Positions 1 to 11,290 of a DNA stretch of 64,000 nt are shown one piece after another (positions within the stretch are counted from its first letter, which is position 1; each line of letters begins with the position of its first letter). This stretch comes from Prorocentrum cordatum (lineage: Eukaryota > Sar > Dinophyceae > Prorocentrales > Prorocentraceae): positions 220,175 through 284,174 of the forward strand of contig CAUYUJ010001758.1 of NCBI GenBank assembly GCA_963575745.1. The letters run 5' to 3'. Position numbers and translations under genes: made by a program. Under the pieces are notes generated by a model that did no database searches, was not told the origin of the DNA, and saw nothing but the letters and a program-made list of their open reading frames with translations.

Positions 1-19
1 GTTCACGGTAGCGAACAAC

Positions 20-1205
20 ATGATGGAGCCTAATGGCGGCCAGGCTTTCCTCGACCATTTGGGCGCACCCCCGACAGCTGCCACTGTATTTTCGATTATT
101 GCTGATATCCGTAGTGGGATCTTCTCTTCTCCCCGAAGCATCCGGCGCAGACTGCCCAACGAATGGCTTGCGTCAGTGGCACCGCCAAACGTTTCTGCGA
201 CTGACATTCTCCAGAGTCTCAAGGACGTCCCAGTGAGGTTAACCAGAAATGAGATCCTATACGACATGCGATCGCTACAACAGGCGGGAAGCCAGGAGGG
301 TGGGGACTTGGACGAACAACGCCGATGTGTGCAGCAGAACTCCATCAATCGGCGACTGGCCCGGCTTGCACGACGAACCGAAAACATGGGCATACATTTT
401 TTGGAGGACGCTGGCGGCGACATTCACACTGACGACGGCGTGATCGCTCAACAGCTGGCCGCCCACTGGCGACGGGTCTTTGGCCACAAGCCCGTGGACG
501 AAACGAAGCTGGTCACATGGGCGGCTCTGGCCACACACGCGGGGGCTCAACGTCTGACGGTCCCTGCAAGTCAATGGCGCCTACGCTCCAAGGACATCCA
601 GAAGTCCCTGCGCATCGCTGGCAACTCCAGGCCAGGGCCAGACGGCGTGCCATTTCAGGCGTGGCGATGCCTGGGCCCTCTAGGCGTTCACGCTCTTTGG
701 GAGGCCGGTCGCCTGATGGAGGGTGGGCTGCAGGACGGGGATGCGGCGCACGATGGCTTCAACGCGTCCCTCTTGTGTTGTCTCCCTAAGAAACCGACCA
801 GCACCAGCGAGGCTGGGGAACATATCTACAAGCCAGAAGGGACACGTCCCCTCTCCATCACAAACACTGACAACCGCATTATCGCGAACGCTTACCGTTT
901 GCGGTGGGAGCCTATGGTGGGCCCTGGTATTGCGTCTTCACAAAGAGGATTCATTCAAGGGAGATCGATGCTGTCGAATGTTGTGGACGTGGAGCACCGT
1001 GCGATGCTGGCCGCCACAGAGGAACAGGATGCCGCGATCGTCCTGTTCGACTTCACGGCGGCCTTCCCATCAGTATCGAGGACGTACATCATGGAGATGG
1101 CCCGCGCAGCCGGCTTCCCGTCTATGGCCATGGGCGTCCTCGCGGCGCTCTACCACAAAACAGTTGGCGCTCTACTCCTGAACGGCCGGCTGTACGAAAC
1201 GCCAT
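20..1205 (+). pseudogene. LINE reverse transcriptase, 5' part, truncated after RT motif A
   Basis: The reading frame is open from the window edge, so the true start may lie outside; the first ATG is at 20. Seen in the translation: SRPGPDG at residues 203-209, CLPKKP 254-259, RPLSITNTDNRI 276-287, QRGFIQGRSM 308-317 and FDFTAAFPSV 343-352. These match the fingers and motif A of non-LTR reverse transcriptases, with Asp344 as the first catalytic Asp. The protein should continue into the GxxQG motif and the YxDD box. Instead, after LLNGRLYETP near residue 395, it changes abruptly into Pro/Thr/Ala repeats encoded by a minisatellite and stops at 1348. Motifs B and C, the thumb and any RNase H are therefore missing, and this copy cannot make an active enzyme. 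It is most likely a relic of a dinoflagellate LINE. Family assignment is firm; the subfamily is not resolved. Confidence 0.85.
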
Positions 1206-1950
1206 CACCGACACCAGCGTCAACACCTACGACGACGCCGCCACCACCGCAAGCGCCTACACCAACGATAATGCTTGCACCGACGCCTGCACGAGCACCA
1301 GCCCCCACACCAGCTCCGACGCCAGCGCCGACACCAGCGCACTGGTGAGCTGCGCGGCTCACCGGTGTCCCAGGAGTGCACCTGGTTTTGACGCCAGCGC
1401 CGACGCCTGTACCGACGCCAGCATCAACACCTGCGTCGACGCCGGCGCCAACGCAGGAGCCTACACCAGCGACAACGCCAGCACCGCCGCCTGCACGAGC
1501 ACCAGCCCCCACAACAACGCCGACGCCAGCGCCGACGCCAGTACCGACACCAGCATCAACGCTTGCGCCGACGTTGGCACCAATTCAAGCGCCTACACCA
1601 GCGACAACGACCACACCGACGCCAGCACGGGCAACAGCCCCTACACCAGCTCCGACGCCAACGCCGACACCAGCTCACCGCTGAGCTGGGCGGCTCACCG
1701 GTGTCGCAGGAGCGCTCGTTGGCGCTTACGCCGGCACCGACGTCAGCACCGACACCAGCTTCAACGCCTGCGCCGACGCCGGCGCCAACGTAAGCGCCTA
1801 CAACAGCAACAACGACAGCTCCGACGCCTGCACGAGCACCAACGCCCACCCCAGCGCCGTCGCCAGCGCCGACACAAGCGCACCAGTGAGCTGCGCGGCT
1901 CACTGGTGTCCCGGGAGCGCCCCGAGCGACGAACTGGGGCCCGCCGACGA
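1205..1950. repeat. Degenerate GC-rich minisatellite with three hairpin modules
   Basis: The tract consists of variants of cgccgacgccagc-like words of about 18 bases, so several frames stay open and give Pro/Ala/Thr-rich or Asp/Ala-rich products that are not genes. Three copies of a distinct module of about 40 bases interrupt it, at 1339-1380, 1679-1716 and 1881-1920. Each contains ggtgagc and gctcacc around tgcgcg, a short perfect hairpin, followed by ggtgtcccaggagcgc-like sequence. The tract replaces the missing half of the adjacent reverse transcriptase. Confidence 0.8.
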
Positions 1951-3150
1951 GGGCAACGAGGGCAACGAAGCGACCTTGGAAATCGTGCGCCCCGTGGAGG
2001 CGACGGAGGTGGTGGCAGATAGCCCCAGAATTCGTTCACGACAGGCCAAGGGCCGTGAGTGGCACTTTTGGTCCGCCCCACCGCCTCCCCCTGGGGGCCC
2101 CACGCCTCGGGTGGCAGGGACCGCTCCGCTCTCCCCCTCTCCTGCTGCTGCGGCCTCCTCCCTCCCTCCTCTTCCTCTCTCCCCTTCCCCCCCTCGTCCC
2201 CCTCCTTCCGCTGTTGCGGCCCCTCCCTCCTTCCTCTTCCCCTCTCCCCCCGCCGTTGTCGTCGTCGCCGCCGCCGCCTTCGCCGTCTTCGTCGCCGTCG
2301 TCGTTGCCGTCGGGGGCGGTCCTGCCTTCCTGGGGCTTGTGGCCCCCTCTGGGGGGGGGGCGTCCGATGGTAGTGATGCTGGGCTCAGTCTCCCCGCCCC
2401 GCGCCTCCCGCGTCCTCCTCTTCCTGCGCTGGTCGGTCTTGTGAGTGGTTTAATTAAGTCTGCAGGCGGGCCTTGTGCCCAGCCCGGGGCGCCCGCCCAC
2501 CGAGATGCCTCGGCCCCTCCTTTTTTGCGGGGGTGGACGCCTCTCGTGGCCTCGGCGCGCCGCGGGTATGCTACATACCTAGACGTTTAATTTGATTCCT
2601 TGCTTGCTCCTGCGTGTACTGCTCTGGGGTGTTTGGCCCGCCAGTGGAGCCCTGGGCTGTGACCTGGCGTCCATTCAATTTTTTTACTCCTCCTCTTCTC
2701 CCTCCTCCTCTTCTCCTCCTCCTCTCCCGCTTCCGCCTCTGAGTTGATAGGATTCCGGGGATATGTTCTATCAGCCATGCTGCCGCATGAGTTTTAACTT
2801 AGTTTGCATGGTGAGTCTTCCTTTCTCGTGCCGTTGTGTGAGGCCGCATTGTATAAGTGGTCGATGGGACCATAGATGGGGAGTGATGCACACACAGCGC
2901 CATGATCCTTTCGTCTTATTCGAATAAGACGTTTCTTTTTTCCTCCTCGTGCAAATGGTCCTGCCTCGATGCACCGATTCCGTGACACATGCATTTTCCT
3001 CACTGTGCGAGTACAGGGTTTTTGTATCGGGCCTGGCAGGCTGTGTGAGGCTGCGTGCGGCTGGCAGTCGGACTGGAGATATGTGGTGCTTTGCGAGTTC
3101 CCTGACCTTCCCTTTCCCCCCCTCTCCAAAATATGGCGCTGTAAAAAAAA
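1950..3150. other. Non-coding, mostly pyrimidine-rich
   Basis: From 2070 to 2450 the plus strand is almost entirely C and T with some CGC, and 2690-2740 is TCC-rich. The ORFs here are compositional artefacts. From 2750 to 3130 the base composition is more mixed and I see no conserved protein or RNA. A short TCC tract at 3151-3201 abuts the next LINE relic. Confidence 0.6.
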
Positions 3151-3391
3151 ATGTTCCTCCTCCTCCTCGTCATCCTCCTCCTCCTCCTCCTCCTCCTCCT
3201 CCCCAAGCTGTCTCGTTTAAAACCCAAGTGGGCCCCCACGGTCATCGAAACGGCTCCAGGGGTTTACTCGTCTGACCCGCGAAAGCTGCTCGCGAACGAA
3301 GCCAACGTGTTAGGATCCTTCTGGGGGGCCACGCCGTGCCCCGAGCCCCTCGAAGTTCTGGATCGCGAATGCTTTGAGCGCTTGAGGCCCG

Positions 3392-5140
3392 ATGATATCC
3401 GTGCTACGTGTAAAACCTTCAGCCCGCACACGGCTCAGAGTTTGGACGGTATTCATGTCAGACACTACGGTATGCTTTGTGACGAAGGCCTGGAGGCCCT
3501 CTGCTGCATGTTTCAAGTTATCGAGAAGATCGGAGTCTTCCCGAAAGCGGTGTATTGGATGTTTTTTCCCCTGCTTGAAAAAACCAAAAGGGGGTCTCAG
3601 GCCCGTGTTGCTTTGTGCTGCCCCTGTTAGGCTCTGGGAGAAAGCTCGGCGTTCCACTCTCTTGGGATTTCAGGAAAAACATCCCAGGAGGTACTGGGCC
3701 TTCGGTTCGGGGAAGTCGGCGGAAGGCAGTATATGGAATCAGGCGGTGAGAGCTGAAGCTGAAGAAGGGGACGGTGGAGTCACGGGAGGTTTCTCGTGGG
3801 ATGGCTCCAAATACTACGAGTCGTTCAGGCTCACCACCCTCCGTGATCGATCCTTGGCGGCGGGGCTGCCAGCCGTCGTGGTGAAGGTCACTTTCAATTT
3901 TTGGCGTGGGCCGAGGATCCTGCGGCTAGGCACGGACCATAGCCTGGTGCCACTCTTTGCGACGTCAGGGTTACCAGCGGGGTCCTGCCTCAATGATATA
4001 TGTGTCAAGGTCTATGCCATGGTTCCTTTCGATAAGTTTCTGGAGCGCAACCGTGACGTGGCTTTGGCCTCGTACATTGATGACGATACTGTCAGTGCGT
4101 ACGGCAGCCCAGATCATGTTGTTGAGGCCCTGGGCAAAGCCGCTGAAGACCTCCATGAGGTCTTCCAACGCGATTTGGGAGTCGGCCTTGCGGCCGACAA
4201 GCTGTTCACCTTCGCCTCCACCCCTACCCTGTCGCTACGGCTTGGACGCAGGATCGGAACGCTGGCTGGAACGGTGGGCACCCATGTTGTGTCTTTGGGG
4301 GTTGATCTGGCGCCTGGGGTCGAGCGTGGCAAACATCGGGTGTGTGCTAAACGTAGGACCAGGATTGCTGACATGATTAGAAGGCATCGTAAGCTCAAGC
4401 GTCTCAGGAAGAGCCTCCCAAGGTACAAGGGTCGCATTGGGAAAATCTACACGGCGGGGGTTCGGCCTGCCGTTTCTTTCGGGGACACGGTCACTGGAGC
4501 CACTGATGCCGAGCTTAAAAAGATTCGTTCGATAATGCTTTCCTTTCAGTCGCCCGCTCATGTGGGAGTGTCGGTCAAGGCTAAGACGGTGCTGCACGGC
4601 GACCCTGTCTGGCGTAGCATGGTCGCCCCCGCCTTAGCGTGTGCCAGCGCCGTCTGGCACACGTCCACTAAGCCTGGCCTCGCGCACTTCACGCTGCCCG
4701 ACCTTCGGCGCATGTGGCTGGCGGTGCCCAAGGAAGGACTACTGTGGGGAAAAACCAAAGGCCCCATATCTAGAGCGTGGCTCTCCCTGGATAGGATCGG
4801 TTGGAAAAGTAATGGCCCCTTCCTCTGGACTGGCGATCGAGGGAATGAGCTTTCGCTCTTCTACAACTCCCCTGCTATGCTTAACGCCCTGCTTAAGGAA
4901 GGTGTCCAAAGGCATCACGAGAGGGTCCTGGGGAGCAGGCTCGGTTGGGGCGAAGGGGAGCGAGTTTGTGTTGACCCCATTCGTAGAATTACTAAGGCTA
5001 ATGGCAAGGGTTTGGGGTTGAGTGCCCAGGGCAAGTATATGGTGAGAGCCATGTTCTGCGACGGGTGTTGGTGTGAAGACCGTGCCATCCGAGCGGGGGT
5101 ACCTGTCGCAGGGTTTGTGCCCCGTCTGCAACCAACCTGA
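3392..5140 (+). pseudogene. LINE RT core segment (frame 2)
   Basis: The translation has KPKGGLRPVLL at 65-75, the usual R-P element before motif A. DGSKYYESF at 137-145 is the motif A equivalent, GLPAGSCL 193-200 is motif B, and ASYIDDD 226-232 is the YxDD catalytic box. A long thumb/connection follows, including RMWLAVPKEGL. All catalytic Asp residues of the palm are present, so the core is intact although the ORF is not. The first 60 or so codons of this frame are out of frame with the element; the true upstream protein is in frame 1. The frame ends at 5140 just past the second shift. The product would copy element RNA into DNA by target-primed reverse transcription. Confidence 0.85.
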
Positions 5141-6719
5141 CTCCATCCATCACCGTCTGTACAAGTGTGAGGGGTCGGCCGAGATTAAGAATGCCCGCGA
5201 GGCCGTGCAGGCCACTGATTTTTTCTTCCAGCAGGCACGGGAAGGTGCTCAGGAGTTCTTCACAGGACTCAAGTTTCGGCACCCGTCTACCTCGTGGCCT
5301 CAGCCGAGCGACGAGCATGAGCCTGCCTTGTTCGATGCTGAGGGCGCCCCCATGGACTGGGGCGCCTTCAACACAGAGGGCCTGAGCGTGTCAGGCGATG
5401 GCTCGTGTGTCCCGCACATGATAAAGGAGCTCTCCAGGGCCTCATATGCGTGGGTCTTCATGGGGGCCGATGGGCAGCCGGTGGCGACAGCAAAGGGCAC
5501 AGTGTGGCCATCTCTTCCGCAGACGAGTCAGGCGGCAGAACAACTTGCGCTCAGCCTCCTCCCTATCTTCGTACCCCAGTATGGTGCCGCGTGTTATAGT
5601 GATTGTATGAATGCGCTTCGGTTGCACAACAGTTCCCCACAGATGCAGCTTAACCCTAAGCATACGTATTCGGGCTTACGTCGTGGAGCGTTACAGCATA
5701 TGCAGGCTAACAGATATGCGCCAGCAGTGTATACTCCAGCTCACCGTGATCTCAGTGTGATCGATGCACTCCCTGCCCCCGAAAGATGGATCGGTCAAGC
5801 TAATTGGCGTGCGGACAGAGAAGCCAAGCAAGCAATTTTGTTACACCCTCAGCCTGCTCAGGCCGAGCGGGATGCAGTAAGTAGCTCGATCAGAGATCTC
5901 GAAACGGTGGCACGACTCGCTGCGGAGATTTTGCCGCTGTTTCCGAGGGTCCAGCACCAGAGGCCTCCGAAGCAAGACAAGCGTGTCACACTTTTTAAAT
6001 CAGCTGACGGCTGGCATGCGTGGGAGCCCTGGTTATGGGGCCACAGATGCAGCAATTGTCTTCGTTTTTATAGTGGTTGTGAGGGCTCCAGGCCCGAGGT
6101 CGGATGTTCGGGGTTCCCGAGTCTGGTGCAGGAGCTCTTGACCTCTTCCCCGAACCACGGCCACCAGCTGGCCAGTACCCAGGTTGCGGACCAGGAGCGC
6201 CCCCTTTTGTTTTGTATGCGGTGCGGATATTTCGCGCAGCATCGGATTCATATGTTGGCTAAGCGGTGTGAGAAGCCACGCACTGATGAGCAGCGTAGCA
6301 GTGCGGGCACCACGGCTCTCAGGAGGCTGAGGCGAGGGCTCCATCCCAAGAAGCCGTGGGCGGTGTCGTGTGCTGCGGCCGAGGCGGCGAATCCAACCGT
6401 GGTGGCTGAGTACATCGCTGCCAATCGCCCGCTCTCCATCCCAGCTGCTGCTCGGCCACTCCAGTCTCTGTCTGCCGTCAGCGCCCGTGTTCGGGCTAGA
6501 ATTGGGGGCGGGGACGGTGGTGGGAGCGGGGCGGGGGACGAGTCGCGCAGGCCCTCCGCAGGCGCGCCGCGCCCAGGTTCTGGCGAGACGGCGGCGAGCG
6601 GTGGCCGAAGGACCACCAGCGGCGGACCCGCCGCCGCCGCCGCGGGCCCGAGGGAGGAGATGGAGGTTGAGGAGTCCCTCCGCTCGTCGTCGGGCCCCTT
6701 TTCAGGTGATAGTGACTAA
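5073..6719 (+). pseudogene. LINE C-terminal segment: zinc knuckle, RNase H, Cys-rich domain (frame 3)
   Basis: CPVCNQPDSIHHRLYKC at residues 16-32 is a Cys/His cluster typical of the region after the thumb in these LINEs. An RNase H domain follows, with SVSGDGSC (Asp109), SQAAEQLAL (Glu156), CYSDCMNAL (Asp177) and NWRADREAK (Asp248): the four acidic positions in the right order and spacing. Further on are CSNC (326-329) and CMRCGYFAQH (381-390), a Cys-rich tail that I associate with dinoflagellate LINEs from memory. The last 100 residues are Gly/Ala/Arg-rich. The first 10 codons are probably out of frame, since the true protein enters from frame 2 near 5095. Confidence 0.82.
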
Positions 6720-9700
6720 GGGGACGTGGGCAGGTTCGACTCGAGGCTATGCCCCCTCGGGCGTGGTCCAGGGTCGTGCCTGCGCCGTCCCCAGTCCCAG
6801 CGGCGTCGGTTTAGATGCCGCTGTACTGGTTCGGCCCACGGTGGCCAAAAAAAATTCCTCCTCCTCCTCCTCCACCTCCTCCTCCTCCTCCTCCTCCTCC
6901 TCCTCCTCCTCCTCCTCCCCCTCCCCCTCCGCCTGCTGGTGGCGCCTGGTTGCATTCTCTCTTGGCAGCGTGCCCAAACCATCTTGTTCAGTTGGGGGCT
7001 CTCAGCCTCCCCCTTTCCCCCGGGGCCTCCCCCTCCCCCCCCCAGTGCAGCGTTCGACTCGACCGCTTAGGCGAGCGTCACTGCCAGTATCGCAGTATGA
7101 ATTGTGGGATCTCTTGGGTCCCAGCTTCTTGCTGGCATGCGCGTGCTCTCGGCGATCTTGTGGCCCAATCATGCCTTCCAAGTCAGGGGCTGGCCTTCCC
7201 TGCTCGCCTGCTGGGTCGCCCCCGCCCGTCTCATCAGTAGCATTTGTCCTTTCTGTTACGGGGAAGTGCCTCGTGGGGGGCGTCAGTGGTGGATCCCCGT
7301 GCGGTCCCGAGCGCCCCCCCAACGCGCACTCTGACCCGGATATTCCAGAGCGCCGCACTCAGCGCATGCCATCGTCCGGGGACGTCGACTTCCTCCCTCC
7401 CTCCTCGCCCCCTCCCTCCGTCCTCCCCGCTTCTCCTCTCTTCTCCCCTCGTCTGCCTGACGCCCCTCGTCCTCCTCATCCTCCTTCTCCTCGTCCTCGT
7501 CCTCGTCTCGATTCCCTCCCTACTACCACTCCTACCACACCTTTGCACCTTGGAGGAGATGCTGGCCTCATCCTTCTTCTTTTTCCCCCGAGTCATCTTG
7601 TAACTAATGTTGCGTGTCCTCCCCTTTGCAAAGTTAATGCTACTTCTACTCTTCGTTTTGACAAGAGCGCAGTGTGAATGTACATCATGTTATGGTCGTG
7701 ATTCGCCTGGATCCTTGTGGTCGTGCTCGTGGTGCTGTCCTGGCTCTCAATACACCAGGAGAGTTTCGGGTGGCAGGTCTGCTGGTCTTGGGCTGTCAGT
7801 TCCCCAGCTTTCGTTTGCAGCGTGGGTCGTCGTCGACTCTGCTCGGGGCCAGCACTGCCCCTCCGTGCCTGGCACGCTCGTGCAGCCCCGCCTTCTGCTT
7901 CTCCGAGGCGGTCTTTGGGTCGCCATGCCCCGCCCCTAGCTCCGTCCTCTCGAAGGTCTGTCTGGCCATCTGTGCCCTCAGCCATTGCTGCCCTGCTGCG
8001 GAGCACGACACGCCCACCGCGTGTGGCATCCAGTGGCTGTGGCTGGAATGGGAGACGCCATCCGCGTCCGCCCCCGCCGCTCCCCCCCCACGGCGCTCCT
8101 GCTGCCCCGCGACGGTGACGGTAGACGCGGCTTGGTGGTGCTGACCGGCACAGGTCAGCTTGCGTGCAGCGCAGCAGGACGGTGCGGGGGTGGAAGGACC
8201 AGGGCGGGGAAGGCGAGAGGGGGGGAAAGAGGAGCCGTTGAGTGAGGAGCGAGCGAAGTGGGGGCAAAGAGGAGAGATGGACGAGGGAGGCCCTCCCCTC
8301 CCCTCCCCGCTTCCTACGACCGCCGCCCTCTTCCTCTCTTTCCCTCTCCCCCTCCACTCCTCCCCCCCCCTCCTCCATCTCCTCCCCCTCCTCCTCTCGC
8401 CCCCTCCCCCTTCTCCAACTCCCACGCCTTCTCCCCCCCCTCCTCTTCACCCGTTCTATTCCGAGTTCGCCGCTCCCTCCCCTCCCCTCCTCATCCTGCC
8501 CCCCTCTCCCCCAGGCCCATTCCCCCCTCTGACCCCCGCGGGAAGGGCGGGAGGCATTCAACCGTCTCGCCCGTGGGCTCCCGCCAAAGTCGGGCATGGC
8601 TTCCCTTCGGCGATGGAGGGCGTAGCCAGGCCAGCACATGAGAGCCGCAAGCTCACCTTAGCGCCGCAGCGCCTTGCCCCTCCCCCAAGCCCCTCCTCTT
8701 CCTCCTTTCCCTCCTCGCCATCCCTCCCCCGCACCCCGTCGCGGGCCCTGATCGGAGTGGAGTGATGGAAGCACTTGTTCTCCAGAGTGACGAGCCCCTC
8801 TCGCGAGTCACTTCCCTTCGGGACTGTCCTAATCTAATTGTTGACAGCCCTGACACGTCTGGTGACAAGATCGGAGAATCTGTTCACTGTCCAGTCTACC
8901 CGCTGCGGGCAATGAGCGTTCCCATAACGTTCCACTGGACGTGGAACTCACATACGAATCTGTGCGGCCGTCAGCCGCTCCCTGGCCCTCCGCCTCTCTC
9001 CTTCTCCCTGCTTCCACGGACGGGATGGCCCTGCCATTCGTCCCCATACACACAAGGACGGGACAGCCCTCGGCCACGCGTTCACGCGGGTTCGCTCTCA
9101 AGCTCGTGCGGCCACCGGCCGTCCCCTGGCACCGGGAGTCCCCGGTGGGCCCCCCTCAAGCTGGCCGGCTGGTGATGTCAGTACCCACCGCCCCCGCCAA
9201 GAGAGGGTCCCACAAGGGCAGGGCAGGCTAGTTGCCACATGACCCCGCGGCCCCGCATCGTTGTGTGGTTTGCCGCCCCCTGGCGCTGGAGTCCCCTGGT
9301 GTCCGCCTCTCTCCCGCTGCACTGGCGATGTCCTTTCCCGCCAGTCTGGCCCGCCCCCCGCGCAATACGCGGTCCTCTAGTCTAAGCGGCGTCTGCGACG
9401 TGACCCTGGGCCAGGCTCCCTGGTGCAGTCGCCCTCCGGGGCCTGGTCCATCCAAGCCTTGTTGCTAGGGACTGGCGTCGTCCAGAGGGTACTCGTGATG
9501 TGTCGCGGAGTGGTGCAGCCTTCCAGCAGACACCGTGCTTCCCCTGCGCCCCGTCCCCGCCCACCTGGCATGCTCTGAGCCGTTGCCGCGGCCTTGGCCC
9601 TTGGCGCCCTGCGGCGCCATGGTCAGTCTGTACCTGGTCACTCCTGGCCACAATGCCTGTGCTCAATCGCCTTCGCCCAGCTCCGTTCCTGGTTGTGCAC

Positions 9701-10452
9701 CGCTTTCTGGTTCACCGGCAGTGGCAGTGCCCTCGCCAGCTCGAGGCATGGCCGTGTGCACAGTGCTGGTCAGGCGTTTCTGGCGTGCAGTTCCTAATTC
9801 CACCTCTGGCACCTTTGCCTCAGGTCTGCAAGTTGCATCAGCTTCCCTGGGCGTTGCAGACCAGCCATCCAGTTCCACCAGCAGCAGCTGCACCTCAGCC
9901 GCCGCTTCTGAGTGCTGGCCCGGCCGGCTTGCGTGTCGCTCAGTAGCAGTAGCTAATAAGGCTGGCCCGTGCCCCGGAACCCGTCTCGCCGCCTGCACTT
10001 TCGCTTGCGGCTGCGACCAAAAAAGTATCCCCACCAGTCGGACCTCACTCGCCGCTGGCGCCCTCGCCTGCGGTTGCGACAAAGAAATCCCCACCAGCCC
10101 ACGCAGAAACGATGCCCAGGGGGAGTTGAGGTGATCAGGGAAGCGCGGGAGCATGCAGACGAACGAAGGGCAGGGGAAGCCGTCATACACCCCAAGAGCA
10201 GGAGGATGGAGGAGGAATCGTCGTCGTTGGAAGAGGAGGAGGAGGAAGAGGATGATGATGATGATGATGAGGAGGCGGAGGCGGAGGAGGAGGAGGAGGA
10301 GGAGGAGGAGGAGGAGGAGAAGGAGAACGAGGAGGAGGCGATGGAATGGGGCGACAACGAGGACGAGGACGAGCATCTCCCCTTCGGGGCTCTCCTAGGC
10401 TGACTAAACCCCTCCCTGCCAAGGGGGGTGGGGCAGCCCTGCCCCCCGCCAG
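6720..10452. other. Non-coding: LINE 3' flank, CCT microsatellites, pyrimidine tracts
   Basis: A (CCT)n run lies at 6857-6936, and further C/T-rich blocks at 7380-7530 and 8280-8540. The polypurine and polypyrimidine frames give Glu/Arg or Ser/Pro/Leu artefacts. From 8760 to 9980 the sequence is mixed and CCT/GGC-biased, with no recognisable protein. A two-copy tandem repeat with period 63 starts at 9986 and 10049 (tcgccg, cttgcgg, ctgcgac, ccccaccag). A GGA/GAT tract runs from about 10205 to 10340. Confidence 0.55.
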
Positions 10453-10537
10453 GCGAGCCCGCCCCAGCGCTGCCCGCCCCCCTGGACCTCGAGGAGCTGC
10501 TCGGCCGCATGGCCCGAGGGCTGGAGGCCCTCGAGGG
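10453..10537 (+). CDS. Exon candidate encoding PAPLDLEELLGRMARGLEALE
   Basis: This GC-rich island has an AG|GC acceptor (cgccag|gcgagc) and an open frame reading EPAPALPAPLDLEELLGRM and then ARGLEALEG, an amphipathic helix-like peptide. Nearly all third bases are G or C. The coding feel ends at gag-g where a (GTC)n microsatellite starts. A GA donor (g|gacgtc, exon end 10536) would give the phase needed by the next candidate at 10949. No domain is recognised. Confidence 0.4.
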
Positions 10538-10699
10538 ACGTCATCGTCGTCATCGTCCTGGTCGCCTTCGTCTTCGTCGTCGTAGTCGTCGTCCTCGTCC
10601 TCGTCGCCGCCGTCGTCAATGTCAGCACTCCTCGTCGTGGTCGTCCTCGTCGTCCTCGCCGTGGTCGTCCTCGTCCTCCTCGTCGTCCACGTCGTCCTG

Positions 10700-10736
<37 letters not shown>

Positions 10737-10920
10737 ATGTGGTCGTCATCTTCGTCGTCATCGTCGTCCTCGTCCTCCTCGTCGTCCTCGTCGTCCTCAT
10801 CGTTCTCGTCGTTCTCCTCGTCGTCGTCGTCGTCGTCGTCGTCGTGATCGTCGTTGTTCTCGCTGTCGTCGTCCTGGTCGTCTTCGTCATCGTCGCCGCC
10901 CTCGTTGTCCTCGTCGGAGA
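10538..10920. repeat. (GTC)n/(GTCGTC) microsatellite
   Basis: About 380 bases of imperfect GTC/CTC triplets. Read in other frames it gives long runs of Ser, Val or Arg, and on the minus strand Asp and Thr; none is treated as protein. It begins at the likely 3' edge of an exon candidate. Confidence 0.9.
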
Positions 10921-10948
10921 TCTGGGCTTGTGTGGTCGCCTGCCCGAG

Positions 10949-11059
10949 CCCCCCCCGGCGGGGAGGCCTTCCGGCCCTTCTGGGCGCAGCAAGAGCGGCG
11001 GCCCGGCGAGTTCGACGCGCTGCGGGTGGCCACGCCGGGCCGCCGCGCGCGCGTGCGGG
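10949..11059 (+). CDS. Exon candidate encoding GEAFRPFWAQQERRPGEFDAL
   Basis: The open frame reads PPGGEAFRPFWAQQERRPGE and continues FDALRVATPGRRARVRG. It is bounded by a cccgag acceptor and a canonical GT donor (gcgg|gtgccc; the split codon leaves one base). The composition, with aromatic and acidic residues and GC-ending codons, is protein-like, unlike the flanking triplet repeats. No family is recognised. Confidence 0.42.
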
Positions 11060-11139
11060 GTGCCCAGAGCTCCAACGTCTTCACAAGAATCAAGCTTGGC
11101 GTTTGCTGCACTTTTGCCTTGTGGCGATCCAGCGTCTTG

Positions 11140-11290
11140 ATAAGAATCAAGACGGATTTGTTGTGCAGTTTTCGGCCTCCAGGGGCCCTCGCCGGGCCCC
11201 AGGACCGTCAAAAAACGATTCAGGACGAGAAACCGGTCCCGGGGAATGGGTCGAGACTTCTGGGGACCCCGTATTGAACAGAACACGATG
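11140..11290 (+). mobile_element. Family D interspersed element, copy 1
   Basis: Core words are shared with six other places in this window: ttttcggcctc, aggggccctcgccgggcc, ggaccgtcaaaaaacga, aaaccggtcccgggga and ctggggacc. This copy starts near gataagaatcaagacgg and ends near cgatgtcggacg. It lies about 80 bases after an exon candidate. No ORF. Confidence 0.75.

Larger units (their letters stand above)
3202..6719 (+). mobile_element. LINE relic: RT, zinc knuckle, RNase H, Cys-rich tail; two frameshifts
   Basis: One non-LTR retrotransposon ORF is spread over three frames. Segment one (frame 1, to about 3577) encodes the region before the RT core. Segment two (frame 2, about 3578-5090) carries the RT palm and thumb. 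Segment three (frame 3, about 5090-6719) carries a CCHH-like knuckle, RNase H and a Cys-rich tail. The first shift falls in the A/G-rich run near 3575-3592, where EKTKRGSQ in one frame is KKPKGGLRP in the next. The second falls in a GGGGG run near 5095. No apurinic endonuclease was found upstream; a TCC microsatellite sits where the 5' end should be, so the copy looks 5'-truncated. The stop is TAA at 6717-6719. Shifts at homopolymers could be decay or assembly error. Confidence 0.85.
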
